Assembly: GCA_003695505.1 (NCBI GenBank)
Contig: RFIY01000113.1
Span: forward strand, 1 to 18,465
Reading direction: 5' to 3'
Length of the DNA: 18,465 nt
DNA from: Candidatus Dadabacteria bacterium
GTDB lineage: Bacteria > J088
Positions 8,110-15,563 of the stretch are shown in pieces. Position 1 is the stretch's first letter. Each line of letters begins with the position of its first letter. Both the position numbers and the translations under genes were made by a program. The notes under the pieces were generated by a model. It made no database searches. It was not told the DNA's origin and worked only from the letters and a program-made list of their open reading frames with translations.

Positions 8110-8115
8110 CCTCCC
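8110..8115 (-). promoter_or_regulatory. Strong Shine-Dalgarno of the bactofilin gene
   Basis: On the minus strand GGGAGG sits five bases before the bactofilin ATG and lies wholly inside the 12-base gap after the ffh stop. It fixes the bactofilin start and suggests independent, efficient translation from the ffh message. Confidence 0.75.
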
Positions 8116-8116
8116 G

Positions 8117-9478
8117 TCAGCGGCGCAGCATGCGCGGATCGATGCCGCCGGGCATCTGTCCGCCGAGCATGTTCTGCAGCGCGGCCATTGGTGACCGCGA
8201 GATACGTTTCATCAGTTTCTGCATCGTCTGGAAGCGCTTGAGCATCCGGTTGACTTCGCCGATACTCGTGCCGCTTCCCATGGCGATGCGCTTCTTGCGG
8301 CTGTTGTTGAGAATTCGCGGATTGCGGCGTTCGAGCGGCGTCATCGAGCTGATCATGGCGCGTGTGCGCTTCATTTCGGACTCCGCGACGCTCAGATCGC
8401 GTACCTGCTTGAGCAGTTGCTTGCCGCCGGGCATCATCTTGAAAATCGACTCCAGCGAGCCGAGGTTGCTCATCATTTCGAGCTGGCGCCCGAAATCTTC
8501 GAGGTTGAACTTTGCCGAAAGGAACTTCTCGGAGAGCTCCTCCGCTTCTTCGCGGTCGATCGCCTCATCGAACTTTTCGGCCAGCGATTCGATGTCTCCC
8601 AGGTCGAGCAGGCGGCGGGCGATGCGTGTTGGATCGAACGGCTCGAAATCGGATGCCTTTTCGCCCACGCCCATGAATTTGACCGGGATGCCGGTTCGCG
8701 CGCGGACGCTCAGCACCGCGCCGCCGCGTGGGTCCGCGTCGACCTTGGTCAGGATCATTCCGGACGGGCGTACCGCCTCGACGAAACGCTCGGCCGTTTG
8801 CACGGCGGTCTGGCCGGCCATGGCGTCCATGACATAGAGGATTTCCTGCGGGCGCAGCTTGTCGCGTAGCTGAGTCAGCTCACGCATCAGCTCCTGATCG
8901 ATGGCCAGGCGGCCGGCCGTGTCGAAGATAACGACATCGACCTTCTGCTTTTCCGCGGCCTTGAGTGCCGCGCGAGCGACCTTGACCGGTTTCTGTCGGG
9001 CATCAGTATCCCAGACCGGAATATCCAGGTCGCGCCCGAGAATCTGTAGCTGCTCGATCGCGGCCGGACGTTTGACGTCGAGCGGGACGAGCATGACGTT
9101 CTTTTTCTGAGTCCGTAAATGTTGCGCCAGCTTGCCGACGCTCGTTGTTTTGCCGGTACCCTGAAGACCGACGACCATAACGGCGCTTGTGCCGGAGCTT
9201 CGCAGACGCAGGGGCTCGGCCTGGCCGCCGAGAATGCGGGCAATTTCCTCTTCGAGGCCCGTCAGAAATCGTTCGGATGCCGGGCGGCCCTCGTCATCGG
9301 GCCGGCTGAGCCGGTTTTCGAGGCGTTCGATCAGGTCGCCGACGACATCCGGGTGGGCGTCGGCATCGAGCAGCCGGTCGCGGATCGTCTCGATGAAGGC
9401 ATGTCGTGTCGAATCATCGGCGCGGCCACCAAGAGCCGAAAGCGCGCCGGTCAGTCCTTCTGTCAATCGTTCGAACAT
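8117..9478 (-). CDS. ffh: Signal recognition particle protein Ffh (SRP54)
   Basis: The GTPase of the bacterial signal recognition particle: binds 4.5S RNA and signal sequences of nascent membrane proteins and docks with FtsY. Its 453 residues include an N domain (1-90), a G domain with P-loop GLQGTGKTT (104-112), LDVKRPAA, DTAGR (186-190) and TKVD (244-247), and a methionine-rich M domain. The RNA-binding region reads SRKKRIAMGSGTSIGEVNRML and the C-terminus is rich in Met and Gly. Several normally invariant positions differ: GLQGTGKT instead of GLQGAGKT, DVKRPAA instead of DVYRPAA, TKVDADPRGGA instead of TK.DGDARGGA, and LLDADAHPDVV instead of ALLEADV. All catalytic motifs are intact, so it should be functional; the changes point to a divergent lineage. 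No clear ribosome binding site precedes the ATG. First gene of the ffh-bactofilin-zinc protein set. Confidence 0.96.
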   Translation of the reverse strand: MFERLTEGLTGALSALGGRADDSTRHAFIETIRDRLLDADAHPDVVGDLIERLENRLSRPDDEGRPASERFLTGLEEEIARILGGQAEPLRLRSSGTSAVMVVGLQGTGKTTSVGKLAQHLRTQKKNVMLVPLDVKRPAAIEQLQILGRDLDIPVWDTDARQKPVKVARAALKAAEKQKVDVVIFDTAGRLAIDQELMRELTQLRDKLRPQEILYVMDAMAGQTAVQTAERFVEAVRPSGMILTKVDADPRGGAVLSVRARTGIPVKFMGVGEKASDFEPFDPTRIARRLLDLGDIESLAEKFDEAIDREEAEELSEKFLSAKFNLEDFGRQLEMMSNLGSLESIFKMMPGGKQLLKQVRDLSVAESEMKRTRAMISSMTPLERRNPRILNNSRKKRIAMGSGTSIGEVNRMLKRFQTMQKLMKRISRSPMAALQNMLGGQMPGGIDPRMLRR

Positions 9479-9570
9479 GGGTTTTGTCGGTCTGCCTGTC
9501 GCCGTCGGGTTGGGCCGGCAACGCGCTCGCGTGCGCCCCGGGTGCCCGATACGGCATGATAATTCGGGCG

Positions 9571-11619
9571 ATGAATATGCGAACTTCCATTGTAGAGGAT
9601 GCGCGAACGCGATGCAGCCTCCTGGTCGCGATCGTCGTCGTGGCTGCGACGACGGCGTGCAGCGCGCCGGCGGATCCCCGACATCAGCGTCCAGGGTCGG
9701 AACAGGCCATTGGGCCGTTGATGCCGTCGGTTACGGCGGTCACGTTCGATGGGGATACGGTCTCTGTCTGGTTCGACCACGCGATGGATCAGGTATCCGC
9801 AGCCAGCGCGACAACATTGTATCGTTTGACCAAACACGCTGTGCGTGACCTGCTCGCCGGCGCCGAGGAAGTCACGGTCGAGAAGCGCTGGAACGGGGAT
9901 ACGCAATTGCTGCTCAACTGGCCGCTGTCGCCGGCAGATTATGTCGTGCATGTCGCCGAAACCGCGGCTGCGCGGACCGGTCGGTTGCTGGATGGGCTGT
10001 CGGGTCGGGGGGTGACCGGCGGGCTGCATCGGCTCGATGATGATCTGCTGGCGGCGCCGTCGGCATATCAGAGTCTGGTGTTGCACCTCGGAGAAGGCGT
10101 TGAACGGTTTGAGGCGTTGCCGTCCATGCCGGAGTTGCGGCTCGCGCGTGTTGATGCCTGGGCGCCCGGATCCTCTGCCGGCGTTTATGACAGTTATGTT
10201 GGCACGGTCTGGCGCGCAGGGACGGCGCGCGTGTTGTCTCCGCCGCTTCTGGCGACTAGCGCAGGACTGCGGCTCTGGTTCGATTCCGCCGCGGGCGGCA
10301 TGTACGGTCTCCCGTCACCGGGTGGCGTGCCGACGCGTGTTGCGTTGCGTGACGACAATGGGTTTCCGGTACGGATCATTTCGGTGTCGATGTCGAAAAA
10401 CCTGGCCGTGTCGCTCGACCCATCTCAGGCCGTCAGCGCGGTCAGCGGTCTGACGATAACGGTCGAGGGTGGTCCCCAGGTGCGCATGGATCAGTTTCGC
10501 AACAGCGACGACGTCCTGTGGCTGATTGCAGGCAGCGAAGCTGCGCCAGACGTTGTGACGGGCCGTATTCGCGAATGGGATGGAACCGTGCGTCGGATCA
10601 CACTGGATCCGACGCAATATACGTTTGACGGTATGGGGTATGGTACGACCGTACAGACGGATCGCATCTGGCCGGCCGGTCTGCTCGATGGCGGATTCGA
10701 TCTGGTCTATCCTGGTGGCCGGACGCCGGTGCTCGCGGCGACCGACACCGTTCTGACGGTTGGCGCCCCGGTTACGGCGGCCTGCACGCCATGTCAGGTC
10801 GAGCTGGCCCGGCTCGAACAGCGGCTTGCTCCTGGTGATGACGTTCTGATCACGTCGGCCTCCTGGTATGTCCGGTTTACGGAGCAGCCACAACCGCGCC
10901 GCCAGCACGTACTCGTCGTGAACGAAGATGGCCAGTTGCGGTCTGTTCTCGGTACGCCGTTTCGTGATCTTGAGCGAGACGGTGACGATGAGTCGGCCGT
11001 CGCGGACGATGCGCTGGTGCTGGAACTGTCGTTCGCCGGGACGGACGACCCAGTGCCCCCGTCTTCACGAATCAACGATGGATCGCTGTATCGCACGGTC
11101 TGGGATGCGGCGGCGCTCGACTGTCTGGGACGTGACGACGCGCCGAATTGCGTCCTCGAAGTGGCCGAGTCCGGTTGTCCTGCGGTGCCGGCGGCGCTCG
11201 CGTTTTCACTGTATACCGCCGACGGTGGGCCAGGCTCTTTTGGCACCAGCGACCTGGTCAGCGGCGATGGCCTGGCACAGGATGACGTTCTGATTGCAGA
11301 TGGCGCCGGGCGTCTGCTCGGTAGCCACCTGGAGACCCGGACGGTCGTCAATTCGACCAGTAGCGGCGCGTTCGCGACCACGGTGATCGATGTGGCGCTG
11401 GTCGAGCGTGAGGCTTCCGGATGTTTGCGCGGTTTTCAACCTGGTGACAGGCTACGCATTCGTCACGGCATCGAGACGGTCGCCGTCGTCGATCCGCCAA
11501 CGATCGACGGTGACGGCGACGGCCTTGCGGAGGCCTCGTCGGCAGATGACTGGATCGGCGTCTATGATGACGATACACACGTCTTTGAACCGCTCGTTCG
11601 GCATCCGCGGATTCCTTGA
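9571..11619 (+). CDS. Large predicted lipoprotein with SbsA-like Ig domain (paralog A)
   Basis: A 682-residue exported protein of unknown function. The N-terminus is charged, then hydrophobic (SLLVAIVVVAATTAC), ending in a lipobox-like TTAC; the threonine at -3 is not ideal, so lipidation is likely rather than certain. Residues about 51-155 resemble an SbsA/bacterial Ig-like domain: PSVTAVTF, VSVWFDHAMDQVSA. HRLDDDLLAAPSAYQSL at 153 closely matches the downstream lipoprotein (13288-14721). A CxxC lies at 405/408 with several further cysteines towards the C-terminus, suggesting disulfides and a periplasmic or surface location. Near the end, DGDGDGLAE (from 646) looks like a calcium loop. ATG 9571, 9577 and 9556 are all possible starts; none has a good ribosome binding site. 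It is divergent from ffh (92-base spacer) and first in a four-gene set. Confidence 0.7.
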   Translation: MNMRTSIVEDARTRCSLLVAIVVVAATTACSAPADPRHQRPGSEQAIGPLMPSVTAVTFDGDTVSVWFDHAMDQVSAASATTLYRLTKHAVRDLLAGAEEVTVEKRWNGDTQLLLNWPLSPADYVVHVAETAAARTGRLLDGLSGRGVTGGLHRLDDDLLAAPSAYQSLVLHLGEGVERFEALPSMPELRLARVDAWAPGSSAGVYDSYVGTVWRAGTARVLSPPLLATSAGLRLWFDSAAGGMYGLPSPGGVPTRVALRDDNGFPVRIISVSMSKNLAVSLDPSQAVSAVSGLTITVEGGPQVRMDQFRNSDDVLWLIAGSEAAPDVVTGRIREWDGTVRRITLDPTQYTFDGMGYGTTVQTDRIWPAGLLDGGFDLVYPGGRTPVLAATDTVLTVGAPVTAACTPCQVELARLEQRLAPGDDVLITSASWYVRFTEQPQPRRQHVLVVNEDGQLRSVLGTPFRDLERDGDDESAVADDALVLELSFAGTDDPVPPSSRINDGSLYRTVWDAAALDCLGRDDAPNCVLEVAESGCPAVPAALAFSLYTADGGPGSFGTSDLVSGDGLAQDDVLIADGAGRLLGSHLETRTVVNSTSSGAFATTVIDVALVEREASGCLRGFQPGDRLRIRHGIETVAVVDPPTIDGDGDGLAEASSADDWIGVYDDDTHVFEPLVRHPRIP

Positions 11620-11657
11620 CTATGGGACAGGATCCGAGCGACGTACACATGCTGTCT

Positions 11658-11662
11658 GGAGG
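11658..11662 (+). promoter_or_regulatory. Shine-Dalgarno deciding the GTG start of the barrel-like protein
   Basis: GGAGG lies six bases before GTG 11669, inside the 49-base gap after the first lipoprotein gene. The start it selects begins a textbook signal peptide, whereas upward extension of the frame overlaps the preceding gene. Confidence 0.8.
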
Positions 11663-11668
11663 CTCATC

Positions 11669-13291
11669 GTGACAATCCGACGACGGCTGCGCACGCTGGC
11701 TGCGGTGGCCGGCGCCGTCCTGTTCAGCGGCACCGGGATGGCTGCGGCCGGGGAGCCCTGGCTGCCGGTAAGCAACTTCCGGGATCCAACGACGATCCGT
11801 GAACTGGCATCCGGGTGGATCCTCAGTGATGTCGATGCCGGCGCGGATCCTGTGCTGGCATCACCGCAGACGACGTCCACCGTCTGGGCGCGTGGCATTG
11901 CTGCCGACGGTACGCCCGGTCTGCGAGTCGGGATCGATGTTCCTTCTGGCGAGGGGGCCATCAATGTCCGATTGCGGGTCAGTCGCGAGCAGCAACGCGA
12001 GGTTCGCGGCACGCTGCTGGCCTCGGAGCGGGATGTCGATCTCGACGGATTTACGGATCTGCTCGAATGGGGGCGGCGCGTGGAACTGGTCGGCGAGCCG
12101 CGGACATCCGACGACCTGGCGGCGCGGATCGCGATCCGCATGCCCAGTTGGGGCGTTGGTGCATCGATCGCCTGGGTACGGGCGCAGGTGGATCCGGTCA
12201 GTGCCCTGTTTTCATTTCCGAACACGTCGGCGAGTCTGGCCGCGACGGCTGAGTCCCTCCAGGTTTACGATCTCCAGTCCGGGGCGCTGGCGCTCGACCG
12301 CAGCCAGTCCAGCGTGTTGCGGCAGTCGGGGCAGGTCCTGCGAACTGGCCTCGATGCCGGTTTTCGTGGCGAGCTGATTGGTCTGGCGCTGGGGGTTGCG
12401 CTGGTGCAGCAGCGGGACAGGGACCAGGCCCAGGGGACGCAACGTTTCCAACCGGCCGGGGGATCACTGGAGCTGGCCGCCGACCGGGACCTGACACAGC
12501 AACGCCTCGGATTTGCGTTTGCGTGGCGAATCGATGGGAAGCACGACGCCGGCCCGGGACGTTTCGCACGCTGGACGCTAGGTGCACGCTGGCAGCAGCC
12601 CTTTTCCGAGAAGTGGTCGGGTAGCGAAGTGTTGACACAGTTGAGCAATGATGGTGTTGCCGAGGTGCGCGATGAGTGGGTTCGTGAACGTTCGCTGCTG
12701 TCGCAGAAGGCAAACGATGTGGAGGTTCGCGGTGGCGTCGGTGTCACCGATGAGGGGCCGCTGTTTCGCTACGGTTTTGGCGCCGACGCACGTTTTTCGC
12801 GCGCCGTGGCGACACGGCGATTTCGTGACAACCTGACCTATCGGATCGATGACCCCGGAGCGGCCAACGAGCGCCCGGCATCGCTGCTGCGCGCCGAAGG
12901 GGCCGGTGACTGGCGGGCCCACAGCGAAAACTGGGAAGCCGAGTACGCGATCTCCGGTGGCGGACGGTATGCGGTGACCAGGTATCTTGGCATCTTGCTG
13001 GGCAGCCGTGTTGGTTACCGGCACGGCCGCTCCGATCTGGTTCAGGCGCTCCAGTCGAGTACGCCGATTGCCGGTGAGCGAACCACACAGCCGAATGTCA
13101 TTGATGTCGTCGAGCTTCCGTACACGAGCTTCGAGGTCGTGGATGAAGCGAGGCAACGGTTTGCCGGAACGTTTGTCGATGTTCGCGCGGGGTTGGCTTT
13201 CCACATCAATCGCGCGGATATCACGACTGCCTTCGCGCTGGAGGATGCGAAGAATACGATTGTTTCGGTCGAAGGGGTCTGGCGCTGGTGA
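11669..13291 (+). CDS. Predicted outer-membrane beta-barrel protein
   Basis: A 540-residue exported protein with no recognised family. The signal peptide is clear: RRR at residues 4-6, a hydrophobic core LAAVAGAVLF, and a probable AAA cleavage site near residue 27. The mature part is rich in alternating polar/hydrophobic strands (LRVGIDV, INVRLRV, VELVG, AARIAIRM, GVGASIAWVRAQV, LGFAFAWRI, YGFGADARF, VDVRAGLAFHI), has no cysteine, and ends IVSVEGVWRW with a terminal aromatic. These are traits of outer-membrane barrels recognised by BamA. D122-V-D-L-D-G127 with D130 is a calcium-loop-like motif (thrombospondin type 3/dockerin-like). GTG 11669 is supported by GGAGG. Its TGA overlaps the GTG of the next lipoprotein gene by four bases, so it is translationally coupled to it. 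A porin, secretin-partner or adhesin role would be speculation. Confidence 0.65.
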   Translation: MTIRRRLRTLAAVAGAVLFSGTGMAAAGEPWLPVSNFRDPTTIRELASGWILSDVDAGADPVLASPQTTSTVWARGIAADGTPGLRVGIDVPSGEGAINVRLRVSREQQREVRGTLLASERDVDLDGFTDLLEWGRRVELVGEPRTSDDLAARIAIRMPSWGVGASIAWVRAQVDPVSALFSFPNTSASLAATAESLQVYDLQSGALALDRSQSSVLRQSGQVLRTGLDAGFRGELIGLALGVALVQQRDRDQAQGTQRFQPAGGSLELAADRDLTQQRLGFAFAWRIDGKHDAGPGRFARWTLGARWQQPFSEKWSGSEVLTQLSNDGVAEVRDEWVRERSLLSQKANDVEVRGGVGVTDEGPLFRYGFGADARFSRAVATRRFRDNLTYRIDDPGAANERPASLLRAEGAGDWRAHSENWEAEYAISGGGRYAVTRYLGILLGSRVGYRHGRSDLVQALQSSTPIAGERTTQPNVIDVVELPYTSFEVVDEARQRFAGTFVDVRAGLAFHINRADITTAFALEDAKNTIVSVEGVWRW

Positions 13292-14721
13292 GGTGGCTTG
13301 CGCTGGTGTTTGCCTGCGCTGTGTCGGCATGTACGGTCGATGGCGTACTCGACGCCTCGGCGCCAGACGTGCCGGAAGGCGTCACCGGTCGGATTCGCGA
13401 CGTGCGTCCTGAAGTCCGTTCTGTCGTGTTTAGCAGGAATCCTGACGGCCTTGTGGATGTGATTGTGCAATTTTCCGTGCCAATGGACAGGTTCAGCGTC
13501 GAGGCTGCGATTGCGGTGCTTGCGGCTGAGCAGACGGTATATGGCCGTAACGACGGTACCGCCATCGAACCGGAAGGCGCCTTCCGTTGGCGTGAAGACA
13601 GCGCCGAGGTGCTGTTCCAGGTGCAGGGCGACGATCGCCCACTTGTGCTGGTGATTGATGCTAGCGCGCGTGGACAGAACGGTCTCGAGATCGATGGCGC
13701 GGCGGACGAGCGGGCCGAAAATGGCGAAAGTTTTCACCGTTTCGAGGATGACGGCTTCGTCGCGCCGGCGACATATGTCAGCTTGCCGTTTTACCCGCAG
13801 GGTACGACGGGCCTCGACACGCATCCTCAGTTTTTGCTGTCGAGGTCGCGTCCGGGATTGCGGTGCCGACACGCGCAGCTCGGTGATCTGGCCTCCGGGG
13901 GCGCATCTCTCGGCACGATGGCTTCTGACGGTCAGGTCGCGTGTGAATTGTACGACCGGCGCAGTGTTCCGCAGCGGAACGGTATCGCCGAGCGCAAGGC
14001 TCGACAATTGTTTGACCCGGCGGCCGTTCCCGAGGCCCGTTTTATTCAGGACGGAGTCACCGTGCCTGCGGAGGTCACTCTCGGCCAGGCGGGGCTGCCG
14101 GTGGGGACGTTTCGCGTGCTGGCAACTTCGGAAGGGGCGTCCCTGCGGGTTGCGTCGGCGTCTTTCACCACAACGTCGCCAGCCGGTGACGTGCTCTTTG
14201 CGGTTCCGGCACAGCGCGATGCGCCGATATGGCCCGTGACCGCAATCGTCGCGCCGGACGTCATCTGGTTCGCGGTGACCCAGGCGACGGGCGTGGCCGA
14301 CAGCACGGATGTGCCGGAACAGCTCGTCGATGTGCCGGGGGCTGCCTGGGTGGCCAGTGAATTCGACGGGCAGTGGTTCGTGCGGGAAGACAATGCCCGT
14401 TTCGTAGTTGCAGATAACGGAGGATCGACGCTGCGCTTCGCCAGTAAAGTCGACTGTGTCTTGTGTGGCTATCGGATCGAAACGCGCACTGCAGGCTACT
14501 ACGCGGCCGGCAATCCAGATCGTAATGGACTGAGACTGACGTCGGATCAGCTACAGATCCGCCCATCGTCTCCGCTCGCGCCAGGGACGTGGCGGCTCGA
14601 GATCGAGGGCGGCCGCGATCTGCTGGGGCTGCAACTCACGGATGGTGTGCGTGATGGCGACGAGATTTCGGTGATCCGGGACGACGTCATCGAATACACG
14701 GTTGTTGTCGAGGGAGAGTGA
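13288..14721 (+). CDS. Predicted lipoprotein, paralog of the first gene of the set (paralog B)
   Basis: A 477-residue lipoprotein of unknown function. The signal peptide WLALVFACAVSAC ends in a good lipobox (V12-S13-A14-C15). RPEVRSVVF and FSVPMDRFS (PMD at 65-67) indicate an SbsA-like Ig domain. HRFEDDGFVAPATYVSL at residue 150 matches HRLDDDLLAAPSAYQSL at 153 of the 9571-11619 protein, and CVLC at 390-393 sits close to its CTPC at 405-408, so the two are collinear paralogs, this one about 200 residues shorter at the C-terminus. NPDRNG at 409-414 resembles a calcium loop. Residue 15 carries no Asp at +2, so sorting to the outer membrane is plausible by the E. coli rule. The GTG start overlaps the TGA of the barrel gene. 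Its stop lies 13 bases before the pseudo-receiver gene. Confidence 0.72.
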   Translation: MRWLALVFACAVSACTVDGVLDASAPDVPEGVTGRIRDVRPEVRSVVFSRNPDGLVDVIVQFSVPMDRFSVEAAIAVLAAEQTVYGRNDGTAIEPEGAFRWREDSAEVLFQVQGDDRPLVLVIDASARGQNGLEIDGAADERAENGESFHRFEDDGFVAPATYVSLPFYPQGTTGLDTHPQFLLSRSRPGLRCRHAQLGDLASGGASLGTMASDGQVACELYDRRSVPQRNGIAERKARQLFDPAAVPEARFIQDGVTVPAEVTLGQAGLPVGTFRVLATSEGASLRVASASFTTTSPAGDVLFAVPAQRDAPIWPVTAIVAPDVIWFAVTQATGVADSTDVPEQLVDVPGAAWVASEFDGQWFVREDNARFVVADNGGSTLRFASKVDCVLCGYRIETRTAGYYAAGNPDRNGLRLTSDQLQIRPSSPLAPGTWRLEIEGGRDLLGLQLTDGVRDGDEISVIRDDVIEYTVVVEGE

Positions 14722-14734
14722 AGGGGGACAGAAG

Positions 14735-15502
14735 ATGACCAGGCAGCGAAATGACGTCTTGTTGATCGGACTGGATGCCGGGGAAGCGGCCCGCCTGACG
14801 TCCGTAGGAAAGGCACTGGGCGTCGATGTCGGGGCCCTTTCCAGTCCATCTGATGCTGAAATCCTGCTCGATTCACGATCATTTCAGTTGATCGTTGCCG
14901 CAGGCGAGGACGCCCGTCAATTGCTCCCGGATGCCCGTGCCTGGAAGGAACGGATGCCCCTTGTCGAAATTATCGGCGTCGTGGAGCAGGTGCCCGACGT
15001 GGTGCCCGCCCCGCTCTTCGATGTGCTGTGCTATCCATTGCCCGGAGATGACGTGATCCGTGCCGTATTGCAACGGGCACTCCGCTACCAGAACGCGGTT
15101 GAGCGCAACAACGTGCTGTTCAGGCGCCTTCAGGCAACCGTACGGCGACTTGAGGCGGCGCAGCAGCAGGCCGCGGTGCTGGCGGCCGAGAATCGGCTTC
15201 TGCAGCGCGCGGTGGAAGACCACGCGCAAGATGCTGCAGCGTCTGCGGCAGAGACCGACATCCGCGAGGACGATGTGCTGACGAGCGCGCGATTGCAGCG
15301 ATTTTTCGAGTCGCTGGCCGAAGCGTTCAACAAGGCGCTTGACTCGATGTTGTTCTACAGCAGCCAGGTGTTGCTGCAGTCGGATGGTTCCGAGGCCGCG
15401 CTCGCACTCAGTCAATGGATCGAGCGCGAAGTCAGCGAGCTGCGCACCGTGTATGAGGGGTTGATCCAGGAATACTATACGGAACTCGTGGTCGAGGATT
15501 GA
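14735..15502 (+). CDS. Pseudo-receiver plus coiled-coil protein
   Basis: A 255-residue soluble protein. Residues 1-120 have the layout of a CheY-like receiver: strand VLLIGLDAG, strand FQLIVAAGED, strand LVEIIGVV, strand FDVLCYPLP, then a helix ending VLQRALRYQNAV. All phosphorylation residues are absent: the acidic pair is replaced by GLD, the phospho-acceptor Asp position reads VAAGE, and the Lys before Pro is Leu. It therefore cannot work as a normal phospho-switch. A coiled coil follows (about 125-170; RLQATVRRLEAAQQQAAVLAAENRLLQ, split here only for description as heptad-rich), then an acidic linker and a helical C-terminus (SLAEAFNKALDSMLFYSS). No DNA-binding or output domain is recognised. 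ATG 14735 has AGGGGGA six bases upstream. The 13-base gap ties it to the lipoprotein/barrel genes. Confidence 0.65.
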   Translation: MTRQRNDVLLIGLDAGEAARLTSVGKALGVDVGALSSPSDAEILLDSRSFQLIVAAGEDARQLLPDARAWKERMPLVEIIGVVEQVPDVVPAPLFDVLCYPLPGDDVIRAVLQRALRYQNAVERNNVLFRRLQATVRRLEAAQQQAAVLAAENRLLQRAVEDHAQDAAASAAETDIREDDVLTSARLQRFFESLAEAFNKALDSMLFYSSQVLLQSDGSEAALALSQWIEREVSELRTVYEGLIQEYYTELVVED

Positions 15503-15534
15503 CCGTCGGAACCACGAAGCTGGCGTTCAGTGAC

Positions 15535-15551
15535 CGGTCGTTGAACGACCG
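15535..15551. terminator. Perfect inverted repeat between convergent genes (possible bidirectional hairpin terminator)
   Basis: CGGTCGTT-G-AACGACCG is a perfect 8-bp arm repeat centred on 15543. Short outer arms GCGTT (15523-15527) and AACGC (15552-15556) can extend it with a bulge. It lies in the 61-base space between two convergent stop codons. There is no T run on either side, so factor-independent termination is uncertain. A one-base centre cannot form a loop without opening two or three pairs, so a protein site is also possible. Confidence 0.4.
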
Positions 15552-15563
15552 AACGCAAGAGGT

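Noticed and set aside
9479-9570. GATAAT-like -10 box at 9558-9563 as a promoter for the lipoprotein cassette.
   Set aside because: No acceptable -35 box lies 16-18 bases upstream, and the hexamer would fall within a few bases of the candidate start codons.
9406-9570. Upstream extension of the first lipoprotein to 9406.
   Set aside because: It would overlap the start of the divergent ffh gene and bury the signal peptide; starts at 9556-9577 place the signal peptide at the N-terminus.
10783-10794. CxxC in the lipoproteins as a cytochrome c heme site.
   Set aside because: No His follows the second Cys in either paralog (CTPCQ and CVLCG), so the CxxCH heme motif is absent.
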